Source: Desulfobacteraceae bacterium (lineage in GTDB: Bacteria; Desulfobacterota; Desulfobacteria; Desulfobacterales; SURF-7). From it: DNA of 6,264 nt. The stretch lies in assembly GCA_030618925.1 (NCBI GenBank), contig JAUXCK010000178.1, forward strand, positions 1-6,264. Reading direction: 5' to 3'. Shown piece by piece: positions 1 through 5,998 of the stretch. Numbering within the stretch: the first letter of the stretch is position 1; every line of letters starts with the position of its first letter. The notes below the pieces were generated by a model that made no database searches, was not told the DNA's origin, and worked only from the letters and a program-made list of their open reading frames with translations. The translations under genes were made by a program, and so were the position numbers.

Positions 1-156
1 CCTGAACTGGGCTACGGAAACCGCGGAGCTGGAAGAAAAATAGGTCCGAATGAAACGCTGATTTTTGACATTGAGCTCATCAGCATTGAAGAAGCCGTGA
101 CATCAAAAACAGAGATGCCCCAAACCGGTTCGGATACTGCCCCAAAAACCAAATAG
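1..156 (+). CDS. FKBP-type peptidyl-prolyl cis-trans isomerase, C-terminal fragment (5' end outside window)
   Basis: The frame is open from base 1 and ends at TAG 154-156, giving the last 51 residues of a longer protein. The fragment begins PELGYGNRGAG and continues with IGPNETLIFDIEL. This is the typical end of an FKBP domain: the Y-G-x-x-G loop, then I-x-P-N-x-T-L-I-F-D-x-E-L forming the last beta strand. FKBP enzymes catalyse cis-trans isomerisation of prolyl bonds and assist protein folding; Mip/FkpA-like members act in the periplasm. A polar tail of about 18 residues rich in Thr, Ser and Lys follows the domain. Whether the protein has a signal peptide or an N-terminal dimerisation domain cannot be seen. 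A strong terminator downstream shows that it ends its transcription unit. The family is secure; the cellular location and gene name are not. Confidence 0.9.
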   Translation, partial: PELGYGNRGAGRKIGPNETLIFDIELISIEEAVTSKTEMPQTGSDTAPKTK

Positions 157-207
157 GGCAACCTGTTTGATCCGGGTCAAGCGCATCAAAAGTTTCTGAA
201 ACTGCAC

Positions 208-254
208 AACACCCCTATCCCATGGCATGAAAGGCGCGGATGGGGGTGTTTTTT
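208..254 (+). terminator. Rho-independent terminator after the FKBP gene
   Basis: The arms AACACCCCTATCC (208-220) and GGATGGGGGTGTT (238-250) pair along all 13 positions with a single G-U wobble. They enclose a 17-base loop, and a run of six T (249-254) follows directly. The stem is GC-rich next to the loop. It lies about 50 bases after the FKBP stop and only 20 bases before the next start codon, so it should separate the two genes. Confidence 0.9.
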
Positions 255-274
255 GTCCTTGAGGGCTGTTAAAT

Positions 275-1465
275 GTGAAGAGAGCATCCCACTTCATTGC
301 TGCAAAACTGATTAAAGACCATCACAATGTCAGGGATCCTGTCGTCAGGGCAAGGTACGGCCTGCTTGAGGGGTGGATCAGTATTGTCGGGAATCTGATT
401 CTTTTTATGATCAAAATCGTTACAGGAATCCAGATTCACAGTGCGGCACTCATAGCGGATGCTGTACACACCCTCGCGGATTCAGTAACATCAGTGGTTG
501 TGATCATCGGCTTCACGATGGCCAAAAAGCCCTCTGACAAACAACACCCCTTTGGACACGGGCAAATGGAACCTGTTATCACCCTGGTTGTGTCGGTTCT
601 TCTATTTGTCGCTGGATTTGAACTCTTTCAGCATTCCATTGACCGCTTCCTTCATCCAACTCATTACCATGCCAGTCGTTTTGTCATTTTACTGATCTCT
701 GGAACCATTGTCATCAAAGAATTAATGGCCCGCTTTTCCTTTGCCCTTGGCGACCTTATTGATTCAGCTGCCCTGAAAGCGGATGCCCTGCATCACAGGA
801 GTGACGTTTTTGCCACGGCTCTTGTGGTTGCGGCTTTGATTTTGGCCAGATTCCATTATCACTGGGTAGATGGTGTCATGGGGATGCTGGTGTCCATCAT
901 TATTTTTTATTCAGCCTATTCGATTGCCAAAACAGCCATTCATCCGCTTCTCGGTGCTGCCCCGCCGATACAATTGTTAAAGCAGATTAAAGCCACCGCC
1001 CTCTCCGTGCCGGGGGTATCAGGGGTGCATGATATTATTTTTCATCAATATGGCACGACAACGGTTCTTTCCCTTCACATCGAGATTTCCGATCAGATGT
1101 CTGCCGGTGAATCACATGACCTGTCAGAAACCGTAGAGGAAAAAATCGGGAATCGGACAGGGGGGCTGGTGGTGATCCATGTCGACCCGATAAACAGGGA
1201 TCACCTTCAGTACGGGGCCATAAGAACGGCTGTGGACGAAATCGTTCAAAACGATCATCGCATTACCTCTTTTCACGATCTGAGAATTATCGGAAATGAA
1301 ATGGATACCTGCAATGTCATTTTTGAAGTATCACTCTCACACCATGTAAACAAAGATGAAAGCGACAGCATTCTTGACAGCATTCGGCAGCAGTTTGGCA
1401 CTAGATTTCCAAAAATGAAGCTGGTGATAAAGATAGATCCCATGTACAGCTATAGCCTGGTGTAA
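275..1465 (+). CDS. Cation diffusion facilitator (CDF) family metal transporter with duplicated cytoplasmic domain
   Basis: A 396-residue inner-membrane antiporter that should export a divalent metal, most likely Zn(II), in exchange for protons. Six membrane segments are visible (about 32-52, 56-80, 99-119, 134-150, 167-190, 196-215). Segment 2 carries H65-x3-D69 and segment 5 carries H173-x3-D177, together the four-ligand site of Zn-type CDF proteins. The loop after segment 2 has the family motif HPFGHG (91-96). The cytoplasmic part holds two related ferredoxin-like units: 232-305, with 'VHD' and ending IHVDP, and 309-389, with 'FHD' and ending IKIDP. A single unit is usual in FieF/YiiP (about 300 residues), though longer relatives of about 390 residues exist. 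The start is GTG at 275: an in-frame TGA at 260-262 excludes anything much further upstream, and GAGGG at 261-265 can serve as ribosome binding site. Iron, cobalt or cadmium remain possible substrates. Confidence 0.93.
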   Translation: MKRASHFIAAKLIKDHHNVRDPVVRARYGLLEGWISIVGNLILFMIKIVTGIQIHSAALIADAVHTLADSVTSVVVIIGFTMAKKPSDKQHPFGHGQMEPVITLVVSVLLFVAGFELFQHSIDRFLHPTHYHASRFVILLISGTIVIKELMARFSFALGDLIDSAALKADALHHRSDVFATALVVAALILARFHYHWVDGVMGMLVSIIIFYSAYSIAKTAIHPLLGAAPPIQLLKQIKATALSVPGVSGVHDIIFHQYGTTTVLSLHIEISDQMSAGESHDLSETVEEKIGNRTGGLVVIHVDPINRDHLQYGAIRTAVDEIVQNDHRITSFHDLRIIGNEMDTCNVIFEVSLSHHVNKDESDSILDSIRQQFGTRFPKMKLVIKIDPMYSYSLV

Positions 1466-1476
1466 TGGATATGTCA

Positions 1477-1502
1477 TTCATCTTGACAGATGAAGGGTTT
1501 TT
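1477..1502 (+). terminator. Probable Rho-independent terminator after the CDF gene
   Basis: TTCATCT (1477-1483) and AGATGAA (1488-1494) form a perfect 7-base-pair stem with a TGAC loop. GGG and five T (1498-1502) follow. The stem is AT-rich, so termination may be incomplete. The hairpin starts 12 bases after the CDF stop codon and covers the ATG at 1490, which argues against that ATG being the start of the next gene. Confidence 0.55.
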
Positions 1503-1576
1503 CCGATAAGGGTATCTCAATCATATTTTCTCGAATATCCACAGGCCAACACCCACAAACAGGTTGCACCCTTAAT

Positions 1577-1584
1577 AAGGAGGT
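1577..1584 (+). promoter_or_regulatory. Strong Shine-Dalgarno that sets the start of the MFS gene
   Basis: AAGGAGGT matches the 16S rRNA anti-Shine-Dalgarno perfectly and ends seven bases before ATG 1592. The frame stays open upstream to ATG 1490, but that codon has no comparable site and lies inside a hairpin. The 34 extra residues it would add are not hydrophobic and are not expected for the family. Confidence 0.88.
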
Positions 1585-1591
1585 CAAGACA

Positions 1592-2815
1592 ATGGCAGAT
1601 ACGGGTCCAAAGGCGTCAGGCTACCGGTGGGTTGTCCTTTTTGTGTTCTCTTTGATCAATGCGATTATGCAGCTCCAATGGCTTACATTTGCGCCTATTG
1701 CCAGGGAGGCTCGGCTTGTTTATGAGGTCACACCCCTGCAAATCGATCTTCTTTCCATGATTTTCATGGTCGTATTTATATTCATCTGCATCCCTGCATC
1801 CTATATTATTGATACTTATGGTATCCGGATCGGTGTGGGACTGGGGGCGGTTCTCATTGCTGTTTTCAGTCTTCTAAAGGGATTTTATGCCCATGATTAT
1901 ACCATGGTTGTCATATCTCAGGTGGGATTGGCGGTTGCCCAGCCGTTTATTCTTAATGCCACCACAAAGGTGGCTGTCAACTGGTTCCCCATAGAAGAAA
2001 GGGCAACTGCCGTGGGCATTGCGACCCTGTCTCAATTTATTGGTATTATTGCCGCCATGATCATCACGCCTTTGCTCGTGACACAAAATGCCGGGGGTGT
2101 TTATCAACTGGGCAGTATGCTGTTAACCTATGGGTTCATTTCCGTGGCAGGCGCCATACTGCTTCTGCTGCTTTTAAAAGAGCATTCTCCAATACCATTG
2201 GGACAGGATGCAGAAGATGAACGCTTTAAAGTTTTTGAAGGCTTCAAGCACATCCTGGCCCACAGGGATATGCGCCTTATCCTGGTACTTTTTTTTCTGG
2301 GTTTGGGGATGTTTAATGCCATCAGCACTGTTATTGATCAAATCTGTCAAATCAAAGGATTAAGCACGGAACAAACCGGACTGGTGGGCGGAATGATGCT
2401 GATTGCCGGGATCGTTGGCGCCCTTATCCTGCCGATTCTATCCGACAAACTGCGAAAGAGAAAAATGATCCTGGTCGTCGGGATGGTTTGTATGATTCCC
2501 GGGATAGTTGGATTGGCCGTGGCCACAGACTATACCCTCCTTCTGATATCTTCATTTATTCTCGGCTTTTTTCTTTTGGGCGCAGGTGCGCCCATCGGTT
2601 TTCAGTATAGTGCGGAGGTCAGCTTTCCGGCACCGGAGTCAACATCTCAGGGCTTGATTCTGCTTGCGGGTCAAATCTCAGGGATTTTGTTCATCATTGG
2701 AATGAATAAAATTGGCATGATTGCCTCCCTGTATATCTATATCGGTTTTGCCGTCATAGCCGTGATCATCTGCCTTTTGCTCAGGGAATCGCCGATGATC
2801 AAGACGGCCCGGTAG
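1592..2815 (+). CDS. Major facilitator superfamily transporter, FLVCR-like
   Basis: A 407-residue polytopic membrane protein with about 12 membrane segments, split by a charged loop near 197-225. Motif A-like loops occur in both halves: DTYGIRIG (74-81) and SDKLRKRK (284-291). Several stretches resemble the eukaryotic FLVCR/DIRC2 branch as I remember it: 'QLQWL' in segment 1 (W30), 'LLSMIFM' in segment 2 (53-59), 'GLAVAQPFIL' in segment 4 (Q117), 'FNAISTVIDQ' in segment 7 (241-250) and 'PESTSQGLILLAGQISG' in segment 11 (Q361). Animal FLVCR1/2 move choline, ethanolamine or haem; the bacterial substrate is unknown. The start at 1592 follows a perfect ribosome binding site. A terminator-like hairpin separates it from the CDF gene upstream, so it probably has its own promoter, but I cannot identify one between 1503 and 1576. 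The MFS assignment is firm; the FLVCR subfamily is a sequence-pattern inference. Confidence 0.9.
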   Translation: MADTGPKASGYRWVVLFVFSLINAIMQLQWLTFAPIAREARLVYEVTPLQIDLLSMIFMVVFIFICIPASYIIDTYGIRIGVGLGAVLIAVFSLLKGFYAHDYTMVVISQVGLAVAQPFILNATTKVAVNWFPIEERATAVGIATLSQFIGIIAAMIITPLLVTQNAGGVYQLGSMLLTYGFISVAGAILLLLLLKEHSPIPLGQDAEDERFKVFEGFKHILAHRDMRLILVLFFLGLGMFNAISTVIDQICQIKGLSTEQTGLVGGMMLIAGIVGALILPILSDKLRKRKMILVVGMVCMIPGIVGLAVATDYTLLLISSFILGFFLLGAGAPIGFQYSAEVSFPAPESTSQGLILLAGQISGILFIIGMNKIGMIASLYIYIGFAVIAVIICLLLRESPMIKTAR

Positions 2816-2842
2816 CAGGCAAGGCCCATAAACAAAAACCAA

Positions 2843-2856
2843 GACACAGACGTGTC
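2843..2856 (+). other. Small perfect hairpin between the MFS gene and the PspA operon
   Basis: GACAC (2843-2847) and GTGTC (2852-2856) pair around the four-base loop AGAC. The following CCTCTTTCTT is pyrimidine-rich but has no true T-run. It could be a weak terminator of the MFS gene or an operator of the downstream operon, which must have its promoter in or before 2816-2887 unless it is co-transcribed with the MFS gene. I see no convincing -35/-10 pair and no sigma-54 (GG-N10-GC) element here. Confidence 0.25.
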
Positions 2857-2893
2857 CTCTTTCTTGAACGATTAACCCATTGGGAGGTATTTT

Positions 2894-3289
2894 ATGCCGG
2901 ATAAATTTGAATTGATAAAACAATATCTTTATGAAATGAACTTGGCCATTGTTGAGGAGAATTTGGCTGAGGAACTGGTGGTGGTGGAAGATGAAGAAAA
3001 CGGAATCAAGAACCTCATCATTGACTGTGAAGAACCGATCGTTGTTCTGGAACAGGTGATCATGCGGATTCCCGGTGACACAAAAACCCTCTATAAGAGG
3101 TTGTTGCAGATGAACCGAAATCTTGTCCACGGCGCATTTACACTGGATGAAGATGAAACGGTTGTCCTTTTCAGGGATACCCTCCAGCTTGAGAATCTGA
3201 ATCGCAATGAGCTTGAGGGGTCTATCCATTCATTGAGCCTGGCGCTCTCGGAATATGGGGCGGAGCTTTTGGATTATGCCGCCACATAA
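2894..3289 (+). CDS. YbjN / CesT-Tir chaperone-like small protein, first gene of the PspA operon
   Basis: A 131-residue acidic soluble protein without signal peptide or membrane segment. The fold pattern fits the YbjN domain, related to type III secretion CesT/Tir chaperones. It has an N-terminal helix (about 4-15), beta strands 'LAIVEE' (17-22) and 'ELVVVED' (27-33), a third strand 'KNLIIDCEEP' (39-48), a helix with 'YKRLLQMN' (67-74), two strands 'GAFTLDEDETVVLFRDTLQL' (80-99), and a long C-terminal helix (about 105-127). Such proteins are often annotated 'molecular chaperone Tir' or 'YbjN domain', and similar small genes precede PspA in other genomes. E. coli yjfI, upstream of the pspA paralogue yjfJ, is a comparable arrangement but belongs to DUF2170. 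ATG 2894 follows GGGAGG (2882-2887) at six bases. The gene is 71 bases ahead of pspA on the same strand with no terminator between. A client-binding or PspA-adaptor role is an inference. Confidence 0.82.
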   Translation: MPDKFELIKQYLYEMNLAIVEENLAEELVVVEDEENGIKNLIIDCEEPIVVLEQVIMRIPGDTKTLYKRLLQMNRNLVHGAFTLDEDETVVLFRDTLQLENLNRNELEGSIHSLSLALSEYGAELLDYAAT

Positions 3290-3360
3290 ACTCATCCAGG
3301 AGTATGAAACTAAACCACTAATTTAAGAACCTAAACTTGGGAACACTGGAGGTATGGTAT

Positions 3361-4065
3361 ATGTCGATTTTTAAAAGAATTTTCAGAGTCGGAAAGGCTC
3401 ATGCACATTCGGTTGTGGACAAAATGGAAGACCCAATCAAATTGACAGAGCAGGGCATACGGGACCTTAAGAAAGATCTCCAAGGCGCGATGACCAGTCT
3501 GGCGGAAGTAAAAGGGATCGCCATTCGAACCCGCAGAGATGCCGGCAATAAGAAAAAACTTGCCGCTGATTATGAAAGAAAGGCCATGCTCCTGCTTCAG
3601 AAAATGCAAAAAGGAGAAATGGATGCGGCGGATGCTGAGCGATTGGCCACTGATGCGCTCTCGAAAAAGGAGTCTGATGCAACGGAAGCGCTGCGTCTGT
3701 CCCAGGAAGCCGATCACCATGAGAAAATGGCGGCCGACCTTCAAGCCAATGTCAATAAAATCAAATCCACTGTTTCAACCTATGAAAACGATCTTGTGAC
3801 CCTGAAAGCCAGGGCGAGAACAGCTGCATCGACCAAAAAAATTAATCAGCAGATTGCAAAAGTGGATTCCTCGGGGACAATTTCAATGCTGGAAAAAATG
3901 AAGGCCAAGGTCGAGGATGATGAGGCCCTTGCAATCGCTTACGGCGAAATGGCCAGCGCTGATAAAACCATTGATGATGAAATCAACGCCGCACTTACCG
4001 GTGGGGAAACGACGACTGCCTCAACAGGTCTTCTTGAACTGAAGAAAAAAATGGGGATAGAATAA
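3361..4065 (+). CDS. pspA: PspA/IM30 (Vipp1) family membrane-remodelling protein
   Basis: A 234-residue protein of the PspA/IM30 family, bacterial members of the ESCRT-III superfamily that bind stressed inner membrane, polymerise and limit proton leakage. The first 19 residues (MSIFKRIFRVGKAHAHSVV) form the amphipathic membrane-binding helix. The family motif EDPIKLTEQGIRDL (23-36) follows. A long helical hairpin rich in Ala, Lys and Glu spans about 25-150, with the conserved loop 'LKARARTAAS' (148-157), and further helices follow to about 211. A flexible Gly/Thr linker (213-223) leads to the conserved tail LLELKKKMG (224-232). The length fits the family (220-260). ATG 3361 is preceded by GGAGG (3348-3352) at eight bases; the in-frame TTG at 3337 has no such site and would add eight atypical residues. 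It is the middle gene of a three-gene operon. No pspF, pspB or pspC gene is present in the window. Confidence 0.93.
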   Translation: MSIFKRIFRVGKAHAHSVVDKMEDPIKLTEQGIRDLKKDLQGAMTSLAEVKGIAIRTRRDAGNKKKLAADYERKAMLLLQKMQKGEMDAADAERLATDALSKKESDATEALRLSQEADHHEKMAADLQANVNKIKSTVSTYENDLVTLKARARTAASTKKINQQIAKVDSSGTISMLEKMKAKVEDDEALAIAYGEMASADKTIDDEINAALTGGETTTASTGLLELKKKMGIE

Positions 4066-4081
4066 GGGGGATGGAGGGCGT

Positions 4082-4633
4082 ATGGGTTGGAAGGATTTAT
4101 TCAAAAAAAAACAGTCCCGGGGCATAGATCCGTTGGAAGACCTGACGTTACCAAATCTTAAGGTCGGATATTTTTTAGACTGGGATTTGAAAACCTGGGA
4201 AGTTGCATCCTGCAATTATTATGACTGGGGGTCCGGGGAGCGAACAATTGAGTGGCAGCTGATCACTTCTGATGACACATTGTATCTGGAATATGAGCTT
4301 GATGATGATGCATTTTGGTGTGTGAGTCGGAAGATTAGTTTTAAAAACCTCGGGCAGGATATTAAAGCACATATACGCGCACATGAGGACCCTCCGGAAG
4401 AGATTGTGTTTGAAGACGTGGCCTACCATCTTGAGGATTCAGGGGGTGGAAAATTCTTCAAGGATGGCACGGGCACGGGCAGTGAATTGATTAAGTGGGA
4501 GTATGAGGATGATGAGGGGAAAAAATTTGTCTCCATAGAGCAATGGGGTGAAAACAGTTTTGAGGCGTCAGCCGGTTTTGAGGTCGAGGAATATCAGTTC
4601 TCAAATATACTTCCCAGAGATATCCGCGAGTAA
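4082..4633 (+). CDS. DUF4178 domain protein, third gene of the PspA operon
   Basis: A 183-residue acidic soluble protein. After a short basic N-terminus (MGWKDLFKKKQ) nearly all of it fits the beta-rich DUF4178 family. The opening strand is 'LKVGYFLDWDLKTWEV' (26-41), then 'IEWQLITSDDTLYLEYELDD' (56-75), a 'VAYHLEDSGGGKF' segment (113-125) and the typical ending 'WEYEDDEGKKFVSIEQWG' (139-156), finishing with 'YQFSNILP' (171-178). The biochemical function is unknown. From memory, DUF4178 genes often accompany PspA, DUF350 membrane proteins and spermidine synthases; neither of the latter two is inside this window. ATG 4082 lies 16 bases after the pspA stop, with purine-rich GGGGG (4066-4070) and GGAGGG (4073-4078) between, so the genes should be co-transcribed and perhaps translationally coupled. 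No signal peptide or membrane segment is present; it probably acts in the cytoplasm with PspA. Confidence 0.82.
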   Translation: MGWKDLFKKKQSRGIDPLEDLTLPNLKVGYFLDWDLKTWEVASCNYYDWGSGERTIEWQLITSDDTLYLEYELDDDAFWCVSRKISFKNLGQDIKAHIRAHEDPPEEIVFEDVAYHLEDSGGGKFFKDGTGTGSELIKWEYEDDEGKKFVSIEQWGENSFEASAGFEVEEYQFSNILPRDIRE

Positions 4634-4655
4634 CCCGTGCTTGAATGAAAACTCT

Positions 4656-5882
4656 TCACAGATTTTTTGAAATTGCCAGCATATTCTTGTTAATCGTTAA
4701 CAGGGATTCAGGCTGGATGAATTCATGCTGCCCTTCCTCAAAAGGAATGAAGGCGAGTCTTACGCTTTTGGGGGTGATTTGAATATTGGGCAGGTCGGGC
4801 AGAAAATGGTTCAGCGGCTTTACAAAACCAGCCAGAAGCAGTTTGAGGCTTTCCACAGCCTCCTGAACCGGTAGCGTGACCGGATAGAGCCTGCCTTCAG
4901 GTATGCCTGTGATAAGTTCTTCCCGGGGTTGAGAAAGCGTCATCTTCCGGGAAATCCGCAGGAAAATTTTTGGCCTCACCTTAAATGCCTGAACCCAGAA
5001 ATAAAATTTAGTGTCAAGCATGTCTGACGTTATGACCTTTGGCAGGTTTGCGTGTTTAACAAGATCCGCATAGGTATGGAGTTCAATTCCTGAAACTGCC
5101 GCCTTGATCCGCCAAAACGGAAGATGAACGGCGTCAGGATTATCACCGGGCATAACCCCGAACTTCAATGCCTCGAGGCCCGTCTCGGTCGCCTGCCAGA
5201 TGGATGTGCAGTTTCTGCATATGAGTGTCAGTGACTCCCGGTCTCCCTCCAGATCCCATCCACAGGTTTGACATAAGGCGGGTATAAAGCGAATCGGCCA
5301 GTCAGGTGACTCTGCCGGGCGTGTAGAGATATCAAAATCCGCCGGCGGTTTGACTGACAGTGGTTTGTTTAAAACAGCGTCATAGATTTTGTCATCAATA
5401 TAAACCGGCGAATAAATAAGGCTGATGGTGTCACCCACAAAGGCCCGGTGAAATACAGTTTCGGCCTTATTTGCATCATATCGTTTCTCCACCAGACCCT
5501 TCATTTCTTCAAGGGAGAGTGTTGGCTTTAGAAAAAGAGCATTGGGTTCAGGAGACACAAAGGTCAGTTTCAGGGCCTGGGAACGCAATCCAAGGGTGGC
5601 CGGCAGGAAAGGCGCTTCAATACCCAGATGACTGATATCGACAAATCGGTGCTTGATGCCGTCAAAGGTACTTGAAAAGCACATGCCTTTAAAGCGCCAG
5701 TATGGAATGTAGATAAGAGGGTGTCGCTCAGGTGCAGTATTCGGAAGCAAATACCTGAAAAATTTTCCACCCAGAAGGTATGACCGCACCCTGCAATATT
5801 CACATGCAAACAAACGATCAGTCTCTTCCAGCGTAACCGGCGCACCGCATTGCGGGCATTTATGGTGAATTAGAAAATTCAA
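4656..5882 (-). CDS. Duplicated zinc-ribbon protein of unknown function
   Basis: A 408-residue soluble protein I cannot assign to a named function. It has two four-cysteine zinc ribbons, C9-x2-C12-x14-C27-x2-C30 and C204-x2-C207-x14-C222-x2-C225. Each is followed exactly 30 residues later by an aromatic-basic motif: PYWRFKG (60-66) and PFWRIKA (255-261). Each half continues with a beta-rich region and a Y/F-x-P strand (SLIYSPVY 154-161; RLAFIPFE 375-382), so the whole chain looks like an ancient tandem duplication. There is no membrane segment. It converges on the DUF4178 gene with 22 bases between stops. Zinc-ribbon proteins also neighbour PspA elsewhere (for example Bacillus ydjG beside ydjF), so a shared role is plausible but inferred. 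The start is uncertain: TTG 5882 is the only usual start codon between an in-frame stop (5912-5910) and C9, and it has no Shine-Dalgarno sequence. No terminator hairpin is visible after its stop. Confidence 0.8.
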   Translation of the reverse strand: MNFLIHHKCPQCGAPVTLEETDRLFACEYCRVRSYLLGGKFFRYLLPNTAPERHPLIYIPYWRFKGMCFSSTFDGIKHRFVDISHLGIEAPFLPATLGLRSQALKLTFVSPEPNALFLKPTLSLEEMKGLVEKRYDANKAETVFHRAFVGDTISLIYSPVYIDDKIYDAVLNKPLSVKPPADFDISTRPAESPDWPIRFIPALCQTCGWDLEGDRESLTLICRNCTSIWQATETGLEALKFGVMPGDNPDAVHLPFWRIKAAVSGIELHTYADLVKHANLPKVITSDMLDTKFYFWVQAFKVRPKIFLRISRKMTLSQPREELITGIPEGRLYPVTLPVQEAVESLKLLLAGFVKPLNHFLPDLPNIQITPKSVRLAFIPFEEGQHEFIQPESLLTINKNMLAISKNL

Positions 5883-5901
5883 AAAAATAATTAAAGAATG
5901 G

Positions 5902-5930
5902 TTGATAATTTAGTTAATACAGAGTATGTT
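5902..5930 (+). promoter_or_regulatory. Putative sigma-70 promoter of the cytochrome gene
   Basis: TTGATA (5902-5907) and TATGTT (5925-5930) are separated by 17 bases inside an AT-rich intergenic region. They would start transcription near 5937, about 60 bases before the cytochrome ATG. The match is reasonable but AT-rich DNA gives chance hits; no other pair in the region looks better. Confidence 0.45.
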
Positions 5931-5933
5931 CTC

Positions 5934-5959
5934 CTGTCCATGATGCAGTGAATGGGCAG
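5934..5959. repeat. Imperfect inverted repeat just downstream of the putative promoter
   Basis: CTGTCCAT (5934-5941) and ATGGGCAG (5952-5959) are inverted copies with one G-U/mismatch position and a 10-base spacer. The repeat covers the predicted transcription start and the leader of the cytochrome mRNA. It could be an operator for a dimeric regulator or an mRNA hairpin; no T-run follows, so it is not a terminator. Confidence 0.35.
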
Positions 5960-5998
5960 ATTCTACTTGGATTTATTATTAAAAGGAGGAGGACGGGA

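Noticed and set aside
224..237. Possible sigma-54 promoter (TGGCATG, N4, GGCGC) ahead of the CDF gene
   Set aside because: The GG-N10-GC spacing is right, but the -12 part lacks the TTGC consensus and the element lies in the loop of a strong terminator; probably chance.
1490..1591. N-terminal extension of the MFS transporter from ATG 1490
   Set aside because: No ribosome binding site, overlap with a terminator-like hairpin, and a perfect AAGGAGGT site directs the start to 1592.
2678..3229. 183-residue open frame on the minus strand opposite the YbjN-like gene
   Set aside because: It overlaps two well-supported plus-strand genes, has no family motifs or ribosome site, and reads as an antisense shadow.
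3304..3321. Tiny open frame (MKLNH) after an AGGAGT-like sequence between the YbjN-like gene and pspA
   Set aside because: Five codons only; nothing but the start context suggests translation, although a leader role cannot be excluded.
3337..3360. TTG start giving eight extra residues on PspA
   Set aside because: The GGAGG site at 3348-3352 is placed for ATG 3361, where the canonical PspA amphipathic helix begins.
3539..3799. 86-residue plus-strand frame inside pspA
   Set aside because: Basic, low-complexity translation in another frame of a coiled-coil gene with no ribosome site; a frame shadow.
4634..4670. Bidirectional terminator between the convergent genes
   Set aside because: TTTTTT at 4663-4668 is inside the zinc-ribbon coding end and no GC-rich stem could be built around the 22-base gap.
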